This document shows, piece after piece, positions 12,289-21,787 of a DNA stretch of 32,814 nt. The notes beneath the pieces were generated by a model that was not told where the DNA came from, made no database searches, and worked only from the letters and a program-made list of their open reading frames with translations. A program made the position numbers and the translations under genes. The stretch is from Pelomyxa schiedti. Its lineage: Eukaryota > Evosea > Pelobiontida > Pelomyxidae. Location: contig JAHLWZ010000142.1 of NCBI GenBank assembly GCA_020536535.1, positions 2,311-35,124 on the forward strand. The letters are read 5' to 3'. Within the stretch, counting starts at the first letter, position 1, and every line of letters starts with the position of its first letter.

Positions 12289-14172
12289 CTATGGGTGGGA
12301 ATCGGAAATGGCCAGGCAACTTGCCAACTTCTTGTGGTCCACGTAGCGCATGGAGCACAGTTGGTGTGCTGTGCACTCTGCTAGTGTGCCCTCATATCCC
12401 AGGCCGGTGTATAGTGATGCGTACTTGCGGCAGTAGCGGAGCAAGTCCCTGTCACTTCTGGATGCATTCAGCCAAACTTCGTACATGGACTGGGCAGTTA
12501 TGGCCGGCGCATGGTATTCCACCTCTGGCAGTGTTGGTTAGGCTTGTAGTCGATTATGGCCGTGCAATTCATACTTGCCGAGTACTCTAGGGAGTACTCT
12601 ACACGCTCTAGAAAGTTGGACTTGTCTATGTCACAATAGTAGGTCTCAAAGGTATCTAGCTGAACAGTGTCACTGTCGAAACGGTACACACGATATGCCG
12701 GGTTATGCGGGCTGCCACTCGGTGCCACACTTGGTCCAATCAGAGCCACTCCACATGGGGCACTGTCATTCTCACTAGAAGGATCTCAGCATTCAATGTA
12801 CATTACACTCTTATACTTGAATACAAGACGAAAGGAATCAAGGTGTTTGTGTCCAAAAATACTGGGCAGAAGAATGTGGCTCCAACGTTGGAATATCCTA
12901 ACAAAAATCTCATTGAACCTGCAAAATAGTTATGATACAGTAGATTCACATTTCAGCTTACTTCTCTCTCAAATCATGACCCGGAGGAACATGCCCGATA
13001 AGCAGAACTTTTTCATGACTCCTTTCAGCAAGACCTAGTGTTCTAATTGTAATTTAATAAAATTCACTGGAATACTTCAACATACTGCTCAAGCCATTCA
13101 AATTGGCCAGCTGGATCAGTCATAGGATAAGAAATCTAGGGAGTTTTAGAACGTTTTACTGTCTCTCACTTGAAAGTAGTTACATGCCAAATTTTCTTCG
13201 TACCACAAGGCAGTGTTAAGGACTATCAAGCGTATATGAACTAAGGCACCTGAGAGCACTTGAGTGTAGTATCCACCCTTTCTGTATGCAAACCTCTTAG
13301 ACATAACATATCTCTCTTTCCAGAGATACCTGAATGTCGCAAAGGCACTTGAGGGTAGCCACTGTGCCCACATTTCAGAGAGGTGATTGTACAGCCAATA
13401 ACCCGGACCAATATTTACTTGATGCCCTGGTACCTTTTGTTTTTTGTTCCGAATTTAACATTTTAAATGGAAGAAAAATCAGGGATGAAAAGAATCATAC
13501 AACATCTATGGTGGATACGTTAGATAAAGTTATGTTATACTTTATTTACCGTGATTTCCAACAATAGGAAAAACAGGTGTTCGAGGAAAATATCTAGCAA
13601 ATAACTCAGTGATATTGGCGATATGATTGAGCACAGTTCTGTGTGGCGCAAGAGGGTTTTGAAGCCATCGTATGGTATCCTTTCAAAGATTTGCTTACAA
13701 AATTTCAAAAAGAAACTTACCCCCATCCACAAAATTGCATTGGCGTCTTGATGTTCTTGACTGATAGAATACAGAGTTGCATTTATCAGAGCAAGGGGGG
13801 AGGAGCAAAAAACGTCACCAAACCTGGCCCATAAGCAGAAGAGGTCAGGTGTGTACTTGACCGTTGAAGAAAAGACATAAGACGGTACAGTTTGTGCTGC
13901 CCCCATCCCTTCCGGCAAAACAAGTAAGAGGAGGAGTCTGTTTTGTATTCCTGCATTATAAACTAGATGTAAGTAACTCCAATTCCACATCGATTGGCAA
14001 TAATGTGGCCTCATTCTAACCATACAGCAACTGATAAAAAAAAAAAAAAAAACACAGAGGTGATCTCGACCCAATCCCAGTGCAAATCCGAAACTTGAAC
14101 AATAGGAACCACAGCGCACGTAGCACCGCAGATCACCGTCACAGTCACAACCCACCAGCCCCAACACGCCAT
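12289..14172 (-). CDS. Secreted acid-sphingomyelinase-like metallophosphoesterase
   Basis: The ATG at 14172 begins a signal peptide (MACWGWWVVTVTVICGATCA), followed at once by the first metal motif in VSDLHWDW. Later exons supply FGDVFCSSP, the GD motif in WMGDTIRW, the GNH motif near 13550, FRKGGYYTQ, DPAGQFEWLEQY, LIGHVPPGHDLRE and FGHKHLDSFRL. All are in the order of acid sphingomyelinases and SMPDL3-type nucleotide or phospholipid phosphodiesterases. The C-terminal Cys-containing region ends at 12289. The signal peptide and Cys content point to secretion or the lysosome. No saposin domain is seen before the catalytic domain, so SMPDL3-like is more likely than true sphingomyelinase. At least ten introns were placed, two of only 24 and 25 nt. 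The exon after GNH needs either a 5-nt micro-exon (13501-13505) or another explanation to stay in frame. Confidence 0.88.
12785..12808 (-). other. 24-nt GT-AG intron
   Basis: It lies in the phosphodiesterase gene, after the GHKHLDSFRL exon. The intron runs gtgtaatg to gctgag. Removing it joins FRLVFKYKN to the PSSENDSAP exon in frame, leading to the conserved IGPSVAP segment. A longer intron starting at an upstream GT was tested and breaks the frame. Confidence 0.5.
13043..13067 (-). other. 25-nt GT-AG intron
   Basis: It lies in the phosphodiesterase gene between WLEQYVEVFQ and TLGLAERSHEKVLLIGH. The sequence opens gtgaat and closes attag. A longer intron ending at the next AG would break the frame just before the conserved GHVPPGH motif. 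Confidence 0.6.
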
Positions 14173-14319
14173 CACCGTTTTTTTTTAAAATAAAAATACT
14201 CGTAGTACTGGGAAAATGCCTTGTTTCAGATGTCAATGTGCCAAGCCGTATACAACCCTGATTCCAACGACGACCTCGGAGCAGGGAACTACCGCCAAAG
14301 TTCTGGGACGAAACAATAG
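14173..14319. promoter_or_regulatory. Putative divergent promoter between phosphodiesterase and F-box-like genes
   Basis: Only 147 bp separate the two start codons, so both transcription starts must lie here or inside the 5' exons. The spacer contains a T9/A-rich block next to the phosphodiesterase ATG. No TATA box or other core element is clear. This is inferred from gene layout only. Confidence 0.45.
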
Positions 14320-15621
14320 ATGGTGATGACATTTCCATCGCAACCATATTTCCCCAAAAACCCTAGAAAAGCCGGCGGGTGTGGAGGGATGCTGTGCGAT
14401 CTACCCAACGAGGTGTTGTGCTGCATAATAGACCACTGTAGACCTAGATGGTGGAGATCTAACTTGATTCCCAAACTACCTGTGGGCGACAGTGACGCCC
14501 AACACTCACCTTCGACAATCCCCGAGATCGAATCAGCAGCGAAACAGACGTATTCGGTTGTTACAGTTTGCAAGGCTACCTCTCTGGCCGACGACGAGCG
14601 GAGACAAACGTACGGGAGTATGCTGGCGGGCGGGCCTCCCACGATCGCCGGGGGAGACCCAGAAGCTGTTTTGTGCTGCGGAGGAATTTTCCGTGACGAT
14701 TGGCCGTTTGCCTCCGTGGAAAGCCTCGGGATGACGTGCCGAAGAATGGCCACACTTCTAGCTGAATGTGATGCTAGGTTGTTCAAGCATACTGCCACTG
14801 TCTTGTTCGGGCTGGATGAAAATAAGGTTCCCTTTATGCTCCTTTTGTTTGTGAGTCATTGAGGATTGCAGCCTGGATTTATAACGTGGCTGGAGGCATG
14901 CCGACAATGTTGGATGAGGAGTATTGCTGATAACTACCGTACTGTATCTGTAGTGTTACACCACGATGTGACACTGGAAAACCCTGTTGTATATTCCTGG
15001 ATGCTAGTCATTGAAGTTGCCAAAAATGTTAGTTTCTTCTTTCCTGCTGTTTTAAAGTCTTACACATATACTCAGAGCGGAAATATGAGTGGCGGTGCTT
15101 TGTACCCAGAGCAACGAGATCTCAACAGAGATTATGGTGCAGCTCTCCAGGCAGACCTGAACTATGGGAGTGTTTTGCCATACTACCCAAAGGTTAACGT
15201 CACATGGAAGCCCATTGACAGTCACAGCGAACTATTTGACATGAGATTCACACCTTTTTTCGACACCTCCACAAGCAACAAGCACCGATGTGTGAGGTGG
15301 AGGTTGGATGGGCTGTTTTCCAATCCAACAGAGGACAGATATGGAGAAGTGCATGCAGTGGCTTTAGGCAAACCGCACACTTTAGCACAGTCACCTGATG
15401 ATGCTTATCAATTTTTCAATGATACTCATCTCTTCTGGCAACCTCTCATTCCCATTGGAACCGTTTGTGCAATTAAAGTAGAGGTTAGTCCAAAACTCGA
15501 AAACAAGTTCTTATGTATTCATATTCAGTTTGATGACTGGGTTATGATCAAGGGGCAAGACCCTGAGGAGGATCATGTCTTGTCCAGGTGGGTACCCAAG
15601 CTGGCCTTGGATAAAATATGA
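14320..15621 (+). CDS. F-box-like protein of unknown substrate
   Basis: Two exons (14320-14826 and 14872-15621, one 45-nt intron) give 418 codons, ending at TGA. Near residue 25 is LPNEVLCCIIDHC, the classic start of an F-box. The second half of an F-box-like pattern (SLGMTCRRMATLLAECDARL) appears only after an insertion of about 90 residues. The remainder has several Trp-rich beta-like stretches (VNVTWKPIDSHSELFD, RCVRWRLDGLF, THLFWQPLIPIG) and no domain I can name. F-box proteins recruit substrates to SCF ubiquitin ligases, so a role in protein turnover is plausible but inferred. In-frame ATGs at 14326 and 14389 could be used instead of 14320. Confidence 0.75.
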
Positions 15622-15698
15622 TGAAAAGGCTTTGCAAAATACAAGAGTGTTTCTTTTAAAAACTTGTTTCTCTATTAAAAGTGGGTGCAAATACCACC
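15622..15698. terminator. Shared 3' region of two convergent genes
   Basis: There are 77 bp between the stop codons of the F-box-like gene (+) and the transporter gene (-). The stretch is A/T-rich (TTTTAAAAA, TATTAAAA). Transcript ends must overlap or nearly so. No clear poly(A) signal can be assigned. Confidence 0.4.
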
Positions 15699-18178
15699 TC
15701 AGCCAGAAACGATATTGTACACAATAGCAGCCAAACAGACTCCACAAAACAATATGCCAGAAACAACCAGCAGAACCGACAGAATTCTGGTGGCATTCCA
15801 CCCAGGACCAGACAGCCGGCTGTAACACAAACCTGGCATCACGTAGCATATTATGGTGCTTGCCGTTCCGCCTGTAATTCCCAAAACCTTGTTGGTTCTT
15901 GTTGTTATTCGGAAATTTTGCTATGGAACGAAGAAAAACAAAACGAGTTCAAAAAAAAAATAGAGCGAACCTTGTCAAGGTCATCGACAAAGAAGGCAAT
16001 GATGAAGCTAGCAATAACAAGTAAAAGTGTCTCACAAGCATGCCTTAGCAAAGGCCTCCATTCGGGCCAGCGGGCAAATGCTAGGGAGTCAAGTCTTCCG
16101 GTTTGTTTATTGACATTAATATATTTCGATATATTTGGGAGTAATACGATGCCCTGGCAGGGTGCAGAAGCACAGGGTAACTGAATATTACTAAAATTGC
16201 CTGCAGCACGCGTGCTATGATGACAGATATAGCATCGGCAGGCACTATGGGTGTCAGGGCAAACTTTCATCCAGGAAACAAAGGCATACAGGCACTCAGA
16301 ATATTTGGTTGAATCTCGGTTCCGCTACTAATATAGCCACAAATTCCTAGCCCTTGATAGCATACAAAAGCAATAGCACATGAAATCCATACAACAACCT
16401 TTGAGATAAATTAATTTTAATTTGATCCAGTAATGGGTCATTTACTCTCATATTCCGGTTTCTGTTGTGTTTTTTCATTTCATTCCATACTCCAAAGAAC
16501 TGTAAGAAGATTGGCTATGAATGAACAAAGGAGCACAATAGTACATTAGGATGGCAGCAGTATGCAAACACCACAATTGGAATTGCACCTAAAGTTTCCC
16601 TTTCGTGGGTGTCACAATTCATTGAACCAGTGTCAGCACATACGTTGTGAGTGAAAACCATACAATATTTCCGTCAAGTTTTGGCTTCCAGATAGCAAAA
16701 ACAGTAACAAGGGAAAAAATATAAAATGCACAAACAAGAGCAAAGAGGCTTGAAAGGAGTAAGTAGCGATTCACATGAGGTAAATGTGCCAACCTGGTGT
16801 AGCGAAGTGAATCCAATTTTTTTGGAAAACTGAGTGCGCCAAGTACGAGCAGAACAACAGGAAGAACAATTTGTTTGCTTACAACTTGCTCAGTTGAAGG
16901 AAAAATTGCTATGATGATATCGGGAATCAATTGACCCAGAACGAGCATATATGCTGTGATGATCCCAAAGCAGCAGCCAATGATTGAGGCATCCACTATA
17001 ATATTCCCCCATGCAATTGACTGTTAAGATGGTGTTTCAAGTTGGGTACATACTCCTATTGTTGTATGGGTGTGTTTGTAGATTTGCGTAGTTTTTTTTT
17101 CTTTTCGGTGGAGCGATTTAGTACCCGTTTAGCAACAGTTTGATAGGTGATCATCTGGGTATGAAGAGTATTCCCATCGCTATGTTCCACGAGAGGTGAC
17201 TTCACTTCTAGTATCGTGCAGCAGGAGTGCAAAAGCTCCAGAGAAAAAACGGAAATGGCACCAAAGAGTAAGATTAGACTGTGTAATACAGGATTGAGAT
17301 AAAAGAAAAGGGATCCAATAGGCAACTGCACTACCATGGACCAAGTATCAAGCCTGCCTTCGCCACGGCCCAGCCAAGCCCCAACATTCCTAAGAATCCA
17401 GTCAGTTGTCATTTCAAAAAAAAAAAAAAAAAACGAATTACAGTCACACAGATTTAAAAAAAAAAAAGATACATAACAACAAATAAGGAAAGAAACGAAC
17501 AAAGTATGAAAACATGAACAGGAACAAACCGCAGCCCAAGAGAGTATTCGATATGTTTGATATCCCGGATATTACCGATGCGCCCTTTTTGTCATCGCCA
17601 TCACCGGCGCCCTCAATCTCGACCTCTCCTTCATCGTTGCCCTGCCTTGACTCTTTCCCATCACCTTCTCCATCGTGATTCACATTTGTTATGCGTGGTG
17701 ACAAAGACGAGGACGATTGCAGCGTCTCGTCGCCAGGATCGAACGAGTTTTGGTCTGACGACGTGATCACGATGGCGCCGGCGCAGCGACCGTGCCCCCC
17801 GTCCAGTCCCATAAGTGTCTCTGGTGCCGCTTGTGCTTGGGTGGCAGTCGCCGAAGTGATCGTCGACATCTTCACCGCCGCGGCGCCGGTCCGCGAAAAA
17901 GGAGACGAGTCGGGGGCCGCGGTGCCCTTGATCAGCGGAATCGCGGCGTTGCGCCCAAGGTACTCCCCGTCGTCGCCCGGGGTCTGTGATCCGCGATTGT
18001 GGGAGCCGCCGCCGCCGCCGCCGCCACGGCGAGAGTGCGATGAGTACGACGACGGAGACGAAGAGGGCGAGGAGTCGTACGACGCGCGACGCGGCCGGTG
18101 GGTAACCACGATGGAACCAAAGTCCAACGACGATCTACTGCTGGTGTGAAAGGAGGTAGGTTCAACGTCGTCTGCCAT
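15699..18178 (-). CDS. Amino acid/auxin permease (AAAP/SLC38-like) transporter
   Basis: The start at 18178 (MADDVEPTSFHTSSRSSLDF) opens a long acidic, Ser/Gly-rich cytosolic tail of about 220 residues. The membrane domain begins with VISGISNISNTLLGCGMLGL, the TM1 signature of the family. Later exons give WAVAKAGLILG, TYQTVAKR, GIITAYMLVLGQLIPD, VVFAYCCHPN, ICGYISSGTEIQPNIL, SYPVLLHPARASYY and VLGITGGTASTIICYVMPGL. These match TM1 to TM10 of vacuolar AVT/SLC38 transporters in order, and an eleventh segment ends at TGA 15699-15701. The likely role is proton- or sodium-coupled movement of neutral amino acids across the plasma or vacuolar/lysosomal membrane. The long N-terminal tail favours an endomembrane AVT-type protein. 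About ten introns were placed; one is apparently only 20 nt (16095-16114). Confidence 0.88.
16095..16114 (-). other. Apparent 20-nt GT-AG intron
   Basis: It lies in the transporter gene after SYYSQIYRNIL. The sequence runs gtcaataa to ccggaag. Taking it out links YRNILILDSLAF to WPEWRPLLRHACETLLLV, the expected loop and next membrane helix. Extending the intron to the later ctag acceptor breaks the frame. A small insertion or deletion in the assembly is the alternative. Confidence 0.45.
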
Positions 18179-18317
18179 CCGATCCGCCCAACAGCCACCG
18201 AAACGCTTTCACCTAACTGGAAATAGGAGTGGTGCACCGTGCCTGTGCTTCCTTTCATTCTACTTTCAGATGTCAGTTAAAATATACAACAAAGGAAAGG
18301 GGAAAAAGGCGCTTCTC

Positions 18318-20255
18318 TTAGAGATCGTCTTCACGGTGTTGTTGTGGATATGGATACGAAGGCAATTTTGACCAGGTGAATTCCCTCATGAGGATTGTGC
18401 CGTCTGCCACAATCTTCACATCAGGCACTGTTGTAGTACTCGCAGCAGCACTTCCACTGCTGTTGCCTCCGGGTGTGCTTCCCACTGCTGTGCACTCCTC
18501 CATAACCACGGCGGCTCCTTGGTTGCCGCAGCGGTAGCCGTAGTTGCAGCAGCTGTATATCGTGCACACAAGGTTGTCCAGTTCCCAGAATATTCCATCC
18601 ATCACCAGCTGGTGGCTTCTGACGATGAACTGCAGGTTGTTTCTGCTGAGGAACGACTTGCATGCACGGCGCCCATATAGGACTGCACACAAATAGGCAA
18701 GTAAGTTGATAACTCGAGACTGAAAGCCCCCAAAAATGTTGAGGTTTTACATACACCCCGCTCCTCGAGGGGATGCAGACCAATCTTCAGTGCGAGTGTC
18801 AGGGTCTGACCATAGGAAGTCGGTAATCTTTATATTGCGGTACCCATGTTACTTGAAATAAAAAAAAAAACAACGTTTACAATGCCTGCGTCAACTGGTG
18901 CTGAGTCAACGAATCTATCAAGTTTCAGGATATCACTTATCTCAGGCAGCTCTAACTTGTGTTTAGTTGAAGCGGTTCAATTTGGGTCAATCAACCTTGA
19001 CTTGGACCACCATGAACAGCAAATACTTTGTTACCTATGGTGGCAGCCTTGCTCTTTGAGTTCTTTTTTCAACTTTCATTTGGTGTGCATACCAATGGAA
19101 GACAGTCAAAAACGTCACACAGCCATTCCCAGGATGCCAGTTCTTTATATGCGACTCTGCAATTCTCATACAAACCGTAAACCCGCGTCATCTGCCTGCT
19201 TTCGTGGTTCCCTCTTTGATTTTGTTTGTTTGGATAAACGCAAATGTAGTGAGGGACTTTTCACCTGAGCAAAGTGACTGAAGAAGGGAAAAGGAGTTTC
19301 AATGCCAGCAAAAGGCTGATGCACTGGAGAGAGTGATGCCTGTCGAAAGGGCTGAGAACACACAGGGTTACTTAAAATTGGCAGAATACCCCAAATCCAC
19401 ATAATCACCCAAGAAAAGGAAAGAACGGTGCTGAGGAGATCCCAAGAGCTTGAAAACAGTGTGCAAGTCTTCCAGCTGCCCGTGGATATCTCCCACAATC
19501 GCAATCTTTTTGAGATCGGAGAACACTCACATCAGCCCCAAGGTGCCGATTGGAAAATTAAAGTTGGGAATAACCGCACGGGAAACTGCAGGGTCATCAA
19601 GTTGGGTTCTTTCTTCAGAAGAAAAATTGCTCCCTCAGTCAAAAAGCGGAGTTGTTCAAGAGTCGGAGCGGGAGGGAGATCACTCTCTTGCACAGCGCAC
19701 GTGCGACTGTTCGCCTCACCAGAGGCAGGCATCCCATAATTTGGTGACATAAGCCGAGAGTGCTGAGCAAGTATCGACCTGGCAGTGCCCCTGGCTTTCC
19801 TCAGTGGCCCCCTCATGTTTTCCAGAAATCTCTCCCTCCACGTAGTCGCCCCACCCTCCCCTGGAGGCAGTGCATTGAATAAACCAACCCCCTCATCTAA
19901 CAATAAAGCGCCACCACGCACAGTGACACACAAGCAAACAAGTAAACACACCTCGCGGAAACCACGATCTCTCACCCCCGGTGGCCACAAACAGCGGCCT
20001 CCACACCACCGTGTCCACGTCCGTGGCGCCGTGCCGAGGAGTCCCTTCCTCCACCTGGTGCTGTGGCCCAGGGGGCGTCCCCCCTCGTGTGGCTCGCCAC
20101 AGGCAGGGCCACGCCACGAGCATGCGCCAGCTGCTCACGCCGTCGTCGGTTGCGGCGAGCTCCACGCACAACCTCACAACTACCTCCAACGGCAGTAGCT
20201 CCATCAGGCCAACGTTCCAGGAACGCAACCAAATTGAGAATTCGGTGCGAGGCAT
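18318..20255 (-). CDS. PPP-family Ser/Thr protein phosphatase with F-box-like N-terminus
   Basis: The start at 20255 gives [14 protein letters not shown], then [13 protein letters not shown] and a Trp-rich stretch that looks like an F-box. A linker rich in Gly/Arg follows. The PPP catalytic core begins near 19700 ([20 protein letters not shown]) and is spread over about eight exons: [78 protein letters not shown] and [13 protein letters not shown]. All metal-binding Asp/His/Asn positions I can check are present. However, the Arg of VDRG is Leu, HGGLSP is HGGPSQ, and the SAPNYCYRCGN strand is [11 protein letters not shown]. The closest subfamily is PP2A/PP4/PP6. The C-terminus REDDL replaces DYFL. 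It may be a divergent or weakly active phosphatase. Confidence 0.85.
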
Positions 20256-20593
20256 CGGCGTGAGGGTGGGCCATCGTAGCGGGGTTCCCACTCGACGCCC
20301 TCACAACAACCAATGGCGCCAGGTAGCTTGGTGCATTGACACGTGAATAGGTAATATAGGTAATATGCCTGTGGTTCGCCAGCCTATCCAGCCAAAAGAT
20401 GTGTCCAAAGTATTTTGCTCTATCTCATCTTACTGAAAGGCCGTCGAGATACTGATGATGTAGAAGCAGTATTCCAGACACCATTGGGATGTGGAGTATT
20501 GATAGCATCCTGTAGATTCCCAGTGATTGGGATTGTTGGAATATTGTGGGGGGTCACCACTTCCCTTTGCATTTCATCAAGATATCAAGAAAT

Positions 20594-20663
20594 AATCTTT
20601 GAAACTCTGGGTTCATTTGAACAAGGTGTTCTGTTTGCCAACACACCCAGAGTTTCAAAGATT
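20594..20663. repeat. Inverted repeat, 19-bp perfect arms, with a nested second pair
   Basis: Arm AATCTTTGAAACTCTGGGT (20594-20612) is exactly repeated in reverse complement at 20645-20663, with a 32-nt loop. A second inverted pair overlaps it: GTTTGCCAA in the loop and TTGGCAAAC shortly after the right arm (about 20682-20690). It could be the scar of a foldback element or form a hairpin RNA. Confidence 0.75.
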
Positions 20664-21536
20664 GTTTCTTTGGTGTATTGGCAAACACCAATGGAATGGA
20701 ATAGTGATTGGTGGTCAAGCAGCTTGACTTGTCATTGCAGAAGGTGCAAAGGTGTGTTTACCCATGAGAAGTTGGTTTTTTTTTAAGCATGATCATCATC
20801 ACAGATGTTTAAGCATCTGTAGTACATGGAACAGTTGGTGTCTATCCCATTGGAGAAACAAGGAGTTACTGGTTGGCACATAAGCCAAGTGCCACAGCAT
20901 CAACAAGATCAATGTGTAAAATGTGTATACATCTTGAACAACATAATCTGAATTCTTTTCCAAGCTGCAAGAACCATGATGGGTTTGTCCCACCAGCCAA
21001 TTACCATCAAATCACTGTTGCATGTATTGTTGCTCCAGGTGTCAAGCAACCCACCTCCTTCCCCAGCTCCCTTAACTCTTTCCACAAACACAACCTCATG
21101 CACCATCAAAGAAATGACAATACAGAAGATGCTTGATGCAGCACAGCCAAAGGAATCTGCCCATCAGTGACACACCAACGAACACAAAAAGGGTTTCCCC
21201 CTTTGTGGAAAACCACCCCGATTCCTGCTCAACTTGAGTGAATTTTTTCCTTCCAAGACAAGGAGGAGCGCCAATTTTGGGGGTCAAACTAAGTGTGCCG
21301 AAAATCGTATCAAAATTCGTTTTCTTGGTGTCCCAACCTCAGCCCAACCTCAGACTCCAGGCAACCTTTCACAAGTATTGTCACAACAATTTATGGCACC
21401 ATAGAAAAAGTCCCTTTTTTTTGTTAGTACAACCAAAACTCTAACATGTTATATACAAAAAACATATCCAACACAAAAACAGTAAAAAACGAATTGACTA
21501 TTAGGTCTAACAGTTCCTCAACGCTCCGCCGCAGCT

Positions 21537-21580
21537 AAAACCAACTTTTCCTGAGGAAAGACTGAGAAAAAGTTGGTTTT
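21537..21580. repeat. Hairpin, 13-bp perfect arms
   Basis: AAAACCAACTTTT (21537-21549) and AAAAGTTGGTTTT (21568-21580) are exact reverse complements around an 18-nt loop. It lies about 200 bp past the stop codon of the SPRY-cyclase gene. No known small RNA motif was recognised. Confidence 0.65.
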
Positions 21581-21787
21581 GATCACGGAGGAGGGTTGCT
21601 GTTTCAAAATACAGTGAATCGCTTTTTCTTTCCGTCTATCCGGTTCCTTATCCTTCGGAACAGATTCCAGAAAAAGTACAATCTGTTGCGTTGTCGACAG
21701 TTAAAGTACGATTTTTGGTGGTGTCGACAAAAAAAAGGAAATTAGAGTTATTTGACCCCCAAATAATTTGTTATTTTGTGGCTCGGA

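Larger units (their letters stand above)
20256..21787. other. 1.5 kb gap without a recognised gene
   Basis: No domain is visible on either strand. A 123-codon open frame at 20415-20786 (+) is hydrophobic and crosses an inverted repeat. Smaller open frames at 20873-21136 (+) and 20799-21109 (-) are not recognisable. The left half (20400-21180) is AC/TG-rich and the right half is AT-rich with hairpins. It could be a decayed mobile element, a ncRNA locus or plain spacer. It is about ten times longer than the other spacers here. Confidence 0.6.

Noticed and set aside
11973-12590. 205-codon plus-strand open frame
   Set aside because: It is antisense to the N-terminus of the membrane protein and the C-terminus of the phosphodiesterase, both of which have better support.
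13535-14347. 270-codon minus-strand open frame taken as one protein
   Set aside because: It reads through introns of the phosphodiesterase gene. The true start is the signal peptide Met at 14172 in a different frame, and conserved motifs need splicing.
20415-20786. 123-codon plus-strand open frame as a membrane protein
   Set aside because: It spans a perfect inverted repeat, has no domain and no consistent splice context.
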